Positions 36,226-44,738 of a stretch of DNA of 64,000 nucleotides are shown piece by piece (position 1 is the stretch's first letter; every line of letters starts with the position of its first letter). The notes beneath the pieces are model-generated. The model saw nothing but the letters and a program-made list of their open reading frames with translations, had not been told where the DNA came from and did no database searches. The translations under genes were made by a program, and so were the position numbers. Source of the stretch: Chryseobacterium lathyri. Lineage in GTDB: Bacteria > Bacteroidota > Bacteroidia > Flavobacteriales > Weeksellaceae. The stretch covers positions 1,674,001-1,738,000 of the forward strand of contig NZ_JAUSSF010000001.1 in assembly GCF_030812195.1 (NCBI RefSeq), in the 5' to 3' direction.

Positions 36226-36936
36226 CTACAATCCAATAAACGGCTTATAAGTCCTGCCAATCGGAAGTTTTTTGCCCATCACCTGCATCATGCTGGCAGA
36301 GCGTACTTCAATTTTAGGTTTCGAAATAATGTAAGATTTGTGAATCCTCACGAATATTTTAGGATCCAGGCTTTCCTCGATCCTGCTAATCGGCATTTTC
36401 ACCGTGATCGTTCCCGCTTTGGTGTGAATGTGAATATATTCCCGAAGGCTTTCAATAAAAAAAATGTCATGAAGAACAATTTTAATTTGCTTTTTCCCAC
36501 TGCTGATAAAAATATGTTCGCGGTCCGCTGCCTCCAATAAAGCTTCCTCTGCATTCATCAGGTATTTAAATTTTTCAACCGCTTTGGTAAACCTGTCGTA
36601 AGGAATAGGCTTCATCAGATAATCCACAATATCAAGCTCATAGCCTTCTACTGCATATTGGTGATAAGCGGTAGTCACGATAACAAGAGGTGGATTTTTC
36701 AGTTTTTTCAGGAAATCAAAGCCTTTTACAACCGGAAGATGAAGGTCCAGAAACATCAGATCGATATCATGTCTGTTTAAAAGACTTCCGGCATAAACAG
36801 CATCGGAACACTTTGCCACCAGATGAAGATCTTCATCCTTTAAAACAAAATTCTCCAGGATTTCTGCGGCTATCGGTTCGTCCTCTACGATAATGCAGCT
36901 GTACTTTTTAGAAGCGGAATGGGTCATTGAGGTCAA
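36226..36936 (-). CDS. LytTR family response regulator
   Basis: 236 aa. Receiver domain with acidic residues EDE at 18-20 and phosphoacceptor D64 (FLDLHLP), K108 region DYLMKPI, then a C-terminal LytTR DNA-binding domain (IFFIESLREYIHIHT, ISRIEESLDPKIFVRIHKSYII). It overlaps its kinase gene by 29 bp. LytTR proteins bind paired direct repeats; a 12-bp direct repeat with 21-bp period lies in front of the DoxX gene two genes upstream. Confidence 0.92.
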   Translation of the reverse strand: MTSMTHSASKKYSCIIVEDEPIAAEILENFVLKDEDLHLVAKCSDAVYAGSLLNRHDIDLMFLDLHLPVVKGFDFLKKLKNPPLVIVTTAYHQYAVEGYELDIVDYLMKPIPYDRFTKAVEKFKYLMNAEEALLEAADREHIFISSGKKQIKIVLHDIFFIESLREYIHIHTKAGTITVKMPISRIEESLDPKIFVRIHKSYIISKPKIEVRSASMMQVMGKKLPIGRTYKPFIGL

Positions 36937-37978
36937 TAATTAAGGTTACGATATACCGTTCATTGGTGGTTTCAACGGTGAGAATATGCTTTGGATAAAG
37001 CAGTTCAAGCTGTCTGCGGATATTTTTCAGTCCTATTTTTGTAGAATTTCCATGGGGTTTTTCTTCTTTTGAATTTTCAATATGATAATGAAGAACGCCG
37101 TTATTAAGCTGAATATCTATATGAATAAAGCTTTGTCCAAAGGTTTCTGAAACACCATGTTTAAAAGCGTTTTCAACAAATTGAATCAAAATAAGCGGTG
37201 ATATTTCCTGGGAAGGATTATCAATATTCTCATTAAAACGAATCACAAGGTCATGGTGCCGGATCTTCTGGATCTGGAGGAAATCCTTGATATTTTCTAC
37301 ATCTTTATCTATGGAGATATACCGTTCGGCCGCCTCATAAATATTATACCGCATCACTTTGGAAAGCTGTAAGATTACATCAGGTGTTTCATCAGCTTTT
37401 TTAAGGGCCATTCCGTAAATATTATTCAGTGTATTGAACAAAAAATGGGGATTGATCTGGGCTTTCAGCATGGTAAGCTCCTGATCCAGCTTTTCTGATT
37501 TCAGCTTTGAGATCTGTTCTTTCAACAGGTTTTTTTGCCTGGTAATTTCAATGCCGAATATAAGGCCTGCCATAAAGATCAGATCCATAAAGGAATTAAA
37601 AGCCACAAGCCCGTTGATAAATCCTGAAGGCTGTTTTCCATCCAATGTTTCAACAATTCCGTAAATATGGGGATAAATGATGTAATGGGTAAAAAATCTG
37701 TGAGCAAGGACCGCGACAACAAAAATAATGACAGAGAGAATACAGGTAAGAAATCTTTTGATGTCGGATCTTTCGTACATATACAGAAGAGCATAAGCCA
37801 GCGGAATTTTAACCAGAAGATATCCGAGTTCCAGAATAACAGTATTCTGAAGCCTTATCTGCCATTCTGCATCAGGAAACTGATACCTTGACCAGTAAAA
37901 GTCCAGGTAAACTTCCAGAATATAATACAGTATCCAAAAAAGCAGATGGACATATAATTTTGATTTTCTGCCTGGCAT
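36908..37978 (-). CDS. LytS-type sensor histidine kinase
   Basis: 356 aa. About four membrane helices in the first 155 residues, without a recognised extracellular sensor domain, then a coiled segment and the His_kinase domain (LKAQINPHFLFNTLNNIYG, with the phospho-His in NPHFLFN) and an HATPase domain with LILIQFVENAFKHGV and GLKNIRRQLELLY. It is the partner of the overlapping LytTR regulator. Signal unknown. Confidence 0.92.
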   Translation of the reverse strand: MPGRKSKLYVHLLFWILYYILEVYLDFYWSRYQFPDAEWQIRLQNTVILELGYLLVKIPLAYALLYMYERSDIKRFLTCILSVIIFVVAVLAHRFFTHYIIYPHIYGIVETLDGKQPSGFINGLVAFNSFMDLIFMAGLIFGIEITRQKNLLKEQISKLKSEKLDQELTMLKAQINPHFLFNTLNNIYGMALKKADETPDVILQLSKVMRYNIYEAAERYISIDKDVENIKDFLQIQKIRHHDLVIRFNENIDNPSQEISPLILIQFVENAFKHGVSETFGQSFIHIDIQLNNGVLHYHIENSKEEKPHGNSTKIGLKNIRRQLELLYPKHILTVETTNERYIVTLIIDLNDPFRF

Positions 37979-38058
37979 CGAGTGTAATAGGATTTACTAT
38001 GCAAAATACCATCTTTCAGTGGAAAATAAAAATATAACGACTAATCTACAGTAATTGT

Positions 38059-38442
38059 CTATGAACTGCCGCTTCCTTTCTTTCCGGTAAAAATAAGCTG
38101 CAAAAAACAACAAATTAAAAGAATATTGAATTCAATTCCATTGGTGCCGCCGCCTACAACATACCATCCATTTTGCCAATGGACAAAATAAATTCCGAAA
38201 ACCAGGATGAATATATGACAGACAGAAACTGCCTTTACATACCGGTCTGACCAGATCAGAAATACCGAGAAAAGATGGATAAGCTTAACAGCCCACGCCA
38301 GATAAAGACCGAAAGGGCTGAAACCTACGGTATCAAGATAAAGACGTCCGAAATCATTGACATCCCCACTGAAAATAGATACCACACTGTGCATCAGCAA
38401 AATAACTGACAAAGCCGAACGGAGAAAGAAGTTATTTTTCAT
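38059..38442 (-). CDS. DoxX family membrane protein
   Basis: 127 aa with four hydrophobic helices. The motif GWYVVGGGTNGIEFNILLI near the third/fourth helix is typical of DoxX/DoxD-like proteins; a first-helix RSALSVILLMHS is also conserved. Function in quinone or redox chemistry is suggested for the family but not proven. It sits 80 bp upstream of the LytS/LytTR pair on the same strand, possibly in one transcript. The promoter region holds a direct repeat (38483-38515). Confidence 0.8.
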   Translation of the reverse strand: MKNNFFLRSALSVILLMHSVVSIFSGDVNDFGRLYLDTVGFSPFGLYLAWAVKLIHLFSVFLIWSDRYVKAVSVCHIFILVFGIYFVHWQNGWYVVGGGTNGIEFNILLICCFLQLIFTGKKGSGSS

Positions 38443-38482
38443 GAATCTAAATTAAAGAATCACAAAAAAGAATGGCAGTCCC

Positions 38483-38515
38483 CGTATATCAAAGTCCTGC
38501 AAACGTATATCAAAG
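38483..38515 (-). promoter_or_regulatory. paired direct repeat, LytTR site candidate
   Basis: CTTTGATATACG occurs twice (38504-38515 and 38483-38494), identical, with a 21-bp period, 41-73 bp before the DoxX start. A -7-like TACGTTTG (38500-38507) overlaps one copy. Confidence 0.5.
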
Positions 38516-38776
38516 ATGAGCGCCGTAATAAATTCCGGATTCTCTCTGCCCATGATGGCAAAATATGAGCTGAAATTAAAAATTTATATTTTTTGACATA
38601 TCACATCGAGGATATATTCCGCTACCTATCAGCCGGATACACCTCGAAAAAGCCCTAAAAATCAACTTCTGTGTAAAAAAAATCCAAAATACGTGAGTTT
38701 TAGGCACAGCATTTGCTGCCTTATGAACTGAATTATATTATACACCACTTCATTTTTATAATATATTATTTTCCAC

Positions 38777-38803
38777 AATCCTCAGTACGCTGAGGATTTT
38801 TTT
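38777..38803 (+). terminator. orphan intrinsic terminator
   Basis: AATCCTCAG-TACG-CTGAGGATT (9-bp stem, UNCG-like loop) followed by seven Ts. No plus-strand gene precedes it; the 330 bp upstream have no convincing frame, so it may end a small RNA. Confidence 0.75.
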
Positions 38804-38859
38804 ATTATAAGCAGAGTAAAGAAATGGAATACTGCACTTTATTAATGGAAAATACATTT

Positions 38860-38870
38860 TTGATAATCAA
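38860..38870. promoter_or_regulatory. palindromic site TTGAT-A-ATCAA, copy 2
   Basis: Same palindrome as at 32958-32968, 33 nt before a -7 box (TACATTTG, 38904-38911). The flanking TTTAAA and TTATTCAGTTT are also shared. Confidence 0.6.
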
Positions 38871-38903
38871 TGATTTAAAATAGGTTTATTCAGTTTATTA
38901 TCG

Positions 38904-39154
38904 TACATTTGTATATTAATTAATAGGCCGCTGCCTTTGCCCTCTGTTATAGTATAGAAATTCTTTCTTTTCAGTTCCCGCTTTTCAGATGCCTCATTTT
39001 TTAAAACCACTTCTTTCATTGATGAATAGCTAAAAGCAAGCCGCTTTCGCCATTCAGGTTTATAAAGAAGAATAAACGGATGACTGCAACTTTACAAGTA
39101 CTGTGCAGATCAGGTTAACAACATACAATTTAAAATTAAATACTAGAATAATTT
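38904..39154 (+). promoter_or_regulatory. promoter and cold-shock-type leader of the 39155 gene
   Basis: -7 box TACATTTG then a leader of about 240 nt whose core (38926-38998: GGCCGCTGCCTTTGC, CTGTTATAG, TTTTCAGTT, CTTTTCAGATGCC) aligns with that of the helicase gene. No gene is seen in it. Confidence 0.65.
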
Positions 39155-39583
39155 ATGGCAGACTCTTTTTCTAAAAAAGAAAATTTCAAGAAAAAAATTC
39201 AAAAGCAAAAAGAAAAAGCGCTGAGACGCGAAGATCGTAAGACGAACAACAACAAAGGTGCAGAAGATGTTTTCATGTATGTAGATGAATTCGGAAGACT
39301 TACGTCTACACCTCCTGAAGACAGAGAAAGACAGGAAATAAACATTGATGAGATCCAGCTTGGTGCAGCTCCTATTATTGCAGAAGACATCAGAAAGACG
39401 GGAATCATTACTTTCCACAGTGAGAAAGGCTATGGCTTCATTACAGAAGACAACAGCAAGGAAAACGTTTTCTTTCACAACAACAGCTGTGCACACCCTG
39501 TAAAAAAGGGAAACAAGGTATCTTTCGAGAAAGAAAAATCCCCGAAAGGATTCTCAGCAGTTAATATCCAATTGGTTAAATAA
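39155..39583 (+). CDS. cold-shock-domain protein with basic N-terminal extension
   Basis: 142 aa. Residues 1-35 are very Lys/Arg-rich and probably helical (FKKKIQKQKEKALRRED); residues 80-142 form a cold-shock fold with RNP1 KGYGFIT and RNP2 NVFFHNN. Likely an RNA-binding protein made in the cold. Its leader shares an upstream palindrome, a -7 box and an 80-nt core with the DEAD-box helicase gene 6 kb away, pointing to joint control. A terminator at 39627-39651 follows. Confidence 0.92.
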   Translation: MADSFSKKENFKKKIQKQKEKALRREDRKTNNNKGAEDVFMYVDEFGRLTSTPPEDRERQEINIDEIQLGAAPIIAEDIRKTGIITFHSEKGYGFITEDNSKENVFFHNNSCAHPVKKGNKVSFEKEKSPKGFSAVNIQLVK

Positions 39584-39626
39584 ATAACGGGGCTGCTTCT
39601 TAATGCAGATCCGTGAGACAATAAAT

Positions 39627-39651
39627 AAAGCCGCTATACAAAGCGGCTTTT
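39627..39651. terminator. bidirectional terminator
   Basis: AAAGCCGCT / AGCGGCTTT stem, 6-nt loop, T-rich tail; between convergent genes. Confidence 0.85.
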
Positions 39652-39669
39652 ATTATATATTTACAACCT

Positions 39670-40128
39670 TTATTTATTGAACATTTTCTCCAGTACAGCA
39701 TACCGGTAGTCGAATATATGTTCCAGTTTCTTTTTAACGAAAAGCATATGGGCTATTTCACCCAAAAATCCCATTGGAAGCTCATAATCCACCGTATCTT
39801 TCATGAGCACTCCTTTTTCATTGGGAATGAATTCATGATGATGGTGCCATAATTTATAAGGTCCTTTCTTCTGGAAATCTATAAAACTTTTTTGAAAATC
39901 CACCTTAATGATCTCTGTCTGCCATTTCATCTTGATTCCCAACACTGGCGAAACATAATAATCGATGAGCATTCCTTCATAAATTTCATCATTTTCCATT
40001 GCAGTTAATACAATAAAACTCATGTCTTTCGGGGTGATTTCGGAAAGATTATTGGCGGAGGAAAAAAAATTCCAGGCTGTTTCTATACTGGAGCTGAGCT
40101 GCTGTTCTCGGACAAGGCGGTGTTTCAT
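39670..40128 (-). CDS. SRPBCC family protein
   Basis: 152 aa from ATG 40128 (MKHRLVREQQL); an earlier in-frame codon at 40170 adds a non-conserved stretch. A START/Bet v1-like hydrophobic-cavity protein: LSSSIETAWNFFSSANNLSEITP, KMKWQTEII, YKLWHHHHEFIP and TVDYELPMGFLGE are typical. The C-terminal HIFDYRYAVLEKMF is usual for the group annotated as cell-division-inhibitor-like. Ligand and function are unknown. Confidence 0.82.
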   Translation of the reverse strand: MKHRLVREQQLSSSIETAWNFFSSANNLSEITPKDMSFIVLTAMENDEIYEGMLIDYYVSPVLGIKMKWQTEIIKVDFQKSFIDFQKKGPYKLWHHHHEFIPNEKGVLMKDTVDYELPMGFLGEIAHMLFVKKKLEHIFDYRYAVLEKMFNK

Positions 40129-40460
40129 TATATTTGGTTTAAATGTATTTATTGTAGTAATGCTGTACATCAGCCTTTTAAAATTCTACAGTACAAATTT
40201 CATGAAATAAATACGAGGACAATTAAAACATTCTGGCTTTTGAGATAAAATTGATCAATACATTTAACCTTATCCCTAAAAATTTTATAATTCAAGTATA
40301 TTACATTTTCAAGAGAATATCAATACTGAATATCGTGTTTAATACGATTAAGATTCGTAAGCAAAGACAAATATGCCTTTTTTATACTATAAATCAACCA
40401 ATTAAAACATGTGGCATCTATGTAACACTTGGTTTTTCCCGTAAAAAAAGATGAATGCAA

Positions 40461-40468
40461 TAAGTTTG
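40461..40468 (+). promoter_or_regulatory. putative -7 box of protein B gene
   Basis: TAAGTTTG fits TAnnTTTG, 27 nt before the ATG. The rest of 40171-40494 shows no gene. Confidence 0.5.
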
Positions 40469-40494
40469 CAAAAATTTAATTTTAAACACAATAA

Positions 40495-41490
40495 ATGAAA
40501 AACAAATTTATTATTCTATTAGCAATGTCTAGTTCATTGTTTCTATTCTCTCAGGTCGGAATCAATACACCAAATCCTCAAGGTACTTTTCACATTGATG
40601 GGGCTAAGGATAATCCGGCTACAGGAATCCCTTCCGTTATTCAGCAGGCTAATGATATGGTTGTAACCAACACCGGAGACTTAGGTGTAGGTATTACCGT
40701 TCCTACCACTAAGATGCATATAGTGAGCACCACGGCTAATTTAAACAGGTATACTTTAATTGATGCTCCGGCTGGTGGTAATAACCTTACCATTATGGCA
40801 TTAAGAAATACAGCTCCATTGGCCACCGGAAATTTTTCCCTTCTAGGTTTTACAAATAATGGTCCGACATCAGGAGGTGCAAATTGGGGAATTGGAAGTA
40901 TACGTACAAGCACAGCTGAAGACTTTTATATGGGAAATTCTCTTGGTGGGGGATACTTGGAACGACTTCGGATTACTTCTTCAGGAGATGTGGGAATTGG
41001 AATAAATGCACCCACTAGAAAATTAGATATTAATGGAGATCTTCGTGTACGAAATGTTCCTGTAGGATCTCCTGGGATTGATCAAATAGGAGTGGATTCA
41101 AATGGTAATGTGGTTAAGGTTCCAGCATCAGAAAGTACCGCCATTGTTGTGAGAGGAGAAATCCTTGGAGCTCATTGGCATCAAGTACAGACTGTTCCGG
41201 CAACACTAGCACCTGCCGGGTATCCTTATTTAAAAAGTGTAACCGTATCTTTATTTAATGCACAGGGGAAGGCTGCTATTACGGGGATATTGGTGAAGCA
41301 AAACCAAGTATTAGCTTGTAGTGGTATAGGAGGATTCGGAACTAATATTTGCACGACAAGCAATCCTGCAGGTGGAACAATGTCTGTTGATGTTACTTCT
41401 GCTCCAGGATTCACGATAACTTTAAGTAATAATATTGCAAACGGCATATATTCCAACTTGTACTATACTGCTGAATATTCTAAATATTAG
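40495..41490 (+). CDS. secreted GIGT-repeat shaft/head protein B
   Basis: 331 aa with a signal peptide (ending LFSQ). The shaft (residues about 20-168) is nearly the same as in the 28546 gene, with one residue change (Ala for Thr near position 95), and carries VGINTPNPQGTFHIDG, DLGVGITVPTTKMHI and DVGIGINAPTRKLDING. The head diverges abruptly at 41001: a DLRVRNVPVG segment, then VVRGEILGAHWHQVQT and a paired-Cys loop (LACSGIGG, TNICTTSN), and a beta-rich end. Alone in its transcript. Function unknown; the shaft/head exchange suggests a surface or fibre protein. Confidence 0.75.
   Translation: MKNKFIILLAMSSSLFLFSQVGINTPNPQGTFHIDGAKDNPATGIPSVIQQANDMVVTNTGDLGVGITVPTTKMHIVSTTANLNRYTLIDAPAGGNNLTIMALRNTAPLATGNFSLLGFTNNGPTSGGANWGIGSIRTSTAEDFYMGNSLGGGYLERLRITSSGDVGIGINAPTRKLDINGDLRVRNVPVGSPGIDQIGVDSNGNVVKVPASESTAIVVRGEILGAHWHQVQTVPATLAPAGYPYLKSVTVSLFNAQGKAAITGILVKQNQVLACSGIGGFGTNICTTSNPAGGTMSVDVTSAPGFTITLSNNIANGIYSNLYYTAEYSKY
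40572..41000 (+). repeat. shaft-coding repeat, copy B
   Basis: Partner of 29102-29530 in inverted orientation, 97% identical over 429 bp and identical over 40792-41000. Confidence 0.95.
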
Positions 41491-41609
41491 TGCAAATAAG
41501 ATTCTTTATATGAAATTCTAAAAACACAAAACGAAAAAGATGAAAAGCACAGGAGCCGAATTCCCTTTCGGCTCTTTTCCTATTCTCAATAAAATAATTT
41601 CCTAAAACA

Positions 41610-42257
41610 TTACTCATAGATCCACATTAGAACAGGTTTCCTAGATTTTTGGATCATAGGATCCATTTCTTTCATGGCATTGTTGGAAACCGTGGGACAG
41701 CCCCAGCCCTCTGGAGAACCTTTTGGGAAAACTTCATTATCATTCATCTGATCCCACGAATGAAAAACGATGAATCTTTTCAAAGCGTTGCTGTTCGTTT
41801 CTTCCAGACCATGCATGAGATACTTTACATGAATTCCCCATTCGCTGTGACCTCTTCCCTGCAACTTATACTTCCCTAAAGATGAAAGATGGCTTCCGTC
41901 TTCATTGCTGAACTGCGGATTGTCTTTTGAGCCATCAGCACTCCAGGGATTTGCCCCACAGCCATGCCCCACAAGATATCTTTTGACAACCGATTTCGTT
42001 TTAAAATCCCAGACAAAAAACCTTTTAATCCCCGAATGAAGGCTCATATCAATCAGAATACAAAAATCTGTATTTAGTTTTTTTGAAACACAGAATTTCA
42101 AAGCTTCTTCGGCTTTAACTGTAATTTTGGAAAGATCCGCTTCGGGCCTGTCCTCTTCTTTAACGGAAGAATCTGCTACAACGGGACGATTTCCTTTAGA
42201 TTCGTTAGTACATGAAAATACAAGGTGTACAGCAAGAAGTACGGCAAAAATCTTCAT
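41610..42257 (-). CDS. murein L,D-transpeptidase catalytic-domain lipoprotein
   Basis: 215 aa. A lipobox (LVFSC) gives a probable outer-membrane or inner-membrane lipoprotein. The core has CILIDMSLHSGIKRFFVWD, VGHGCGANPWSADGS and the catalytic-cysteine motif EGWGCPTVSNN, of the YkuD_2 type. Likely acts on peptidoglycan peptides, although several members of this group are uncharacterised. It follows the TIGR02117 gene by six bases, one operon. Confidence 0.85.
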   Translation of the reverse strand: MKIFAVLLAVHLVFSCTNESKGNRPVVADSSVKEEDRPEADLSKITVKAEEALKFCVSKKLNTDFCILIDMSLHSGIKRFFVWDFKTKSVVKRYLVGHGCGANPWSADGSKDNPQFSNEDGSHLSSLGKYKLQGRGHSEWGIHVKYLMHGLEETNSNALKRFIVFHSWDQMNDNEVFPKGSPEGWGCPTVSNNAMKEMDPMIQKSRKPVLMWIYE

Positions 42258-42263
42258 TAAAAA

Positions 42264-42947
42264 TTATTTATAATGTCTGAAAATTCCAAAATCGGAAGGT
42301 GTCCATAACGCAGCTTTCTGTCCCGCAGCTTTCAGTGCATCGTTTGCCCAGGTATTGCAGGTATTCAGGAAACTGTATTTTCCTTTGGCATCATAAAAGG
42401 CATCGTTGACATCATAAACAGCATTAGTAGGAATCAGGATAAAATTTCCATTCTGATCCCTGTCGAATTTATCTTCTATAAATCTCACGAGATTCCTGTA
42501 TTGATCACTGCTGATCATGATCATTTTGCAGTCTTCGCCTTCTTTCATGGTTTTGTAATAGGAACAGTGCATGGCGGAATCACTGAGCCAGAATGCAGCT
42601 TTAAATGCAGTAGAGAACTTCAAATCAGCCCATGTCGGGGTATCCAGATAAAAACCTTTATCACCCCACCCAATTCCTATATAGTTGTAATCTGTGCTTT
42701 TTGATCTTGTATTGGAAAACGGAACTTTTGCTCCCCAATCCTGAAAATCATTTTTTACAGGCATTACAATATCTGTATGCACACCGTTGGTATAAATATA
42801 AATCGGGATATCTTTCGTCTGTCCATCATTATCCGCAGAAATCTCTATAAGCGGCAGCAAAAGTCCCAGGATAACATACAGAGCAACAATTCCCAAAATA
42901 ATTCCTAGGATTTTCAGGAGATACACTAATACAATTTTCACACTCAT
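42264..42947 (-). CDS. TIGR02117 / DUF2459 family protein
   Basis: 227 aa with one N-terminal membrane helix (residues 5-32). IYIYTNGVHTDIVMPV, IGIGWGDKGFYLDTPTW, and LNTCNTWANDALKAAG are the family blocks; the Cys of NTCNTW and the His of GVHTD look like a conserved papain-like pair, as noted for the family. Function unknown. First gene of a two-gene operon with the L,D-transpeptidase-like lipoprotein, which suggests an envelope role. Confidence 0.85.
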   Translation of the reverse strand: MSVKIVLVYLLKILGIILGIVALYVILGLLLPLIEISADNDGQTKDIPIYIYTNGVHTDIVMPVKNDFQDWGAKVPFSNTRSKSTDYNYIGIGWGDKGFYLDTPTWADLKFSTAFKAAFWLSDSAMHCSYYKTMKEGEDCKMIMISSDQYRNLVRFIEDKFDRDQNGNFILIPTNAVYDVNDAFYDAKGKYSFLNTCNTWANDALKAAGQKAALWTPSDFGIFRHYK

Positions 42948-43037
42948 GTTTTAATAAAATTTAATCCTCAATTTTCTGTAAAAGTATTTGTTTTAATCGA
43001 AAAAATGATTAAATTTAGTTACGAAATATTCACAAAT

Positions 43038-43118
43038 ATGCGTAAAAATACAAAATCACAAAAAAGATTTAAAGTACGGGTAAAAACAGCTCCAAAAAGA
43101 ATACAAAAAAAACGTTGA
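43038..43118 (+). CDS. possible small basic protein (26 aa)
   Basis: ATG frame MRKNTKSQKRFKVRVKTAPK plus six more residues; 13 of 26 are Lys or Arg. It sits in the otherwise gene-free 352-bp space 42948-43299. The composition recalls small ribosome-associated proteins, but no family is recognised and such a frame could arise in A-rich DNA. Confidence 0.35.
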   Translation: MRKNTKSQKRFKVRVKTAPKRIQKKR

Positions 43119-43299
43119 TTTTCTGTGGGACATTCGTCTCCTGAAAGTCAATTTTTCTTTTAGGAAAAGTTTTTCAGAGATTCTTACTGAATTAAATCTT
43201 TAACCTCCTTGAGACTGACAGCTTAAGGAATGGTCATTTATCTTCCTCATCTTTGGAACATCAGAATTCCAAATAAGGATTTGTCACCAAAAATTTATC

Positions 43300-44253
43300 C
43301 TAAACCTTATCTGAAGAACGTTCTAAAAATTCAATATTTCGTTTCAGACCTGCAAATTTGGTTCTCTTTACAGGAGATTTCCTGAAGATTTCAGAGAATA
43401 TTTCCTGGGTAATTTCTCTCCACTCTTCTTTTTTAAAATTTTTAAGAGATTCATTCGGGACAAACCTGCTCTGAAGATTGGGTGAAGAAAATCTGTTCCA
43501 GGGACATACATCCTGGCAGATATCGCATCCGAACATCCAATCTTCCATTTTGTCTTTAAAATGATCGGGAATTTCGTTTTTAAGCTCTATAGTTGCATAA
43601 GAGATGCAACGGCTTCCGTCGATGATCTTTTCTGAAACTATAGCATCTGTAGGACAGGCATCAATACATTTCCTGCAGGTCCCACAATGGTCTGCAGTGG
43701 CATGATCCGGAATTAATTCAAGATCACAGATAATTTCAGCCAGAAAATAAAAGGAACCACTCTGCTTTGTAATGAGATTGGCATTTTTTCCTACCCATCC
43801 AATTCCTGACTTTCTCGCCCAGCTTCTTTCCAGAACGGGTGCAGAATCCACAAAAACCCGGAACCCGAACTCTCCGATCTCCTCCTGCAGTTCTGAAACC
43901 ATCTCACGGAGAATTTCTTTTACGACTTCGTGGTAATCCTCTGCATAAGCATACTTTGAGATCTTGTAATTTTCCAGCGCCGAAATCTCTTCTTTTGGAA
44001 AATAATTGTAGGAGAGTGAAATAACAGACTTTGAACCTTCCACAAGTAGCCTGGGATCCAACCTTTTGTCGAAATGGTTCTCCATATACTTCATTTCACC
44101 ATGGAAATTATTTTGAAGCCATTTTTCAAGATTCGGAGCATCTTCTTCTAAAAATCCTGCTTTCGAAATACCACAGCTTTGAAACCCAAAATGTTCTGCT
44201 TTGGATTTGATAAGTTGGGAATGTTTTTCGGCACCGGAATTCAGGATTTCCAT
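43300..44253 (-). CDS. queG: epoxyqueuosine reductase
   Basis: Last step of queuosine synthesis in tRNA: cobalamin-dependent reduction of epoxyqueuosine. 317 aa. N-terminal cobalamin/substrate domain with [20 protein letters not shown] and the [20 protein letters not shown] block, then two 4Fe-4S clusters, [16 protein letters not shown] and [13 protein letters not shown]. The C-terminal HEAT-repeat extension of some homologues is absent, as is usual in Bacteroidetes. Monocistronic. Confidence 0.95.
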   Translation of the reverse strand: MEILNSGAEKHSQLIKSKAEHFGFQSCGISKAGFLEEDAPNLEKWLQNNFHGEMKYMENHFDKRLDPRLLVEGSKSVISLSYNYFPKEEISALENYKISKYAYAEDYHEVVKEILREMVSELQEEIGEFGFRVFVDSAPVLERSWARKSGIGWVGKNANLITKQSGSFYFLAEIICDLELIPDHATADHCGTCRKCIDACPTDAIVSEKIIDGSRCISYATIELKNEIPDHFKDKMEDWMFGCDICQDVCPWNRFSSPNLQSRFVPNESLKNFKKEEWREITQEIFSEIFRKSPVKRTKFAGLKRNIEFLERSSDKV

Positions 44254-44413
44254 TCTGCAAAATTAAGATTAATTTATGAATCCTGCGTCTCTTGAAGAAG
44301 TGGATAAACCTTAAGTTTTAAGCATTTTTGGAAAAATTTAAGTTTTGATAAAGAGTTTTTTCAGGAAAAAATTGCGTATTTTCGTTCTTATTTTTAATCT
44401 AAATTACATAATT

Positions 44414-44713
44414 ATGTCTTTAATAGAAGTTATACAGTCTGGGAATTATGAATTAATTGATGTTCGTGAGCCAATGGAGCTTGAGATGGACGGAAATATA
44501 GACGGAGCCAAAAATATTCCTCTTGGTGAAGTAGAAGACAGGAAAGAAGAAATCTTGTCTATCGAAAAACCTGTGATTTTATTCTGCAGAAGTGGTAACA
44601 GAAGCGGAAAAGCATTAGAATATCTTAATGGTCAAGGCCTGAAGAACGGTTATAACGGCGGAGGCTGGGCTGAACTGAAAGCCGTATTGGAAGCAAATCA
44701 AGGAACTTTTTAA
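44414..44713 (+). CDS. rhodanese-like domain protein
   Basis: 99 aa, a single rhodanese fold. Active-site cysteine in ILFCRSGNRSGKA; other signature parts are LIDVREPMELEMDG and GAKNIPLGE. The loop CRSGNRS is the usual sulfurtransferase type. Start ATG 44414 (MSLIEVIQSG); the longer frame from 44345 is not conserved. Probably co-transcribed with the HD gene 25 bp downstream. Substrate unknown. Confidence 0.9.
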   Translation: MSLIEVIQSGNYELIDVREPMELEMDGNIDGAKNIPLGEVEDRKEEILSIEKPVILFCRSGNRSGKALEYLNGQGLKNGYNGGGWAELKAVLEANQGTF

Positions 44714-44738
44714 AGTTCCTTTTTTTATATCTTGATCC

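Noticed and set aside
36172..36540. 122-codon plus-strand frame
   Set aside because: It is the antisense of the LytTR regulator and has no independent support.
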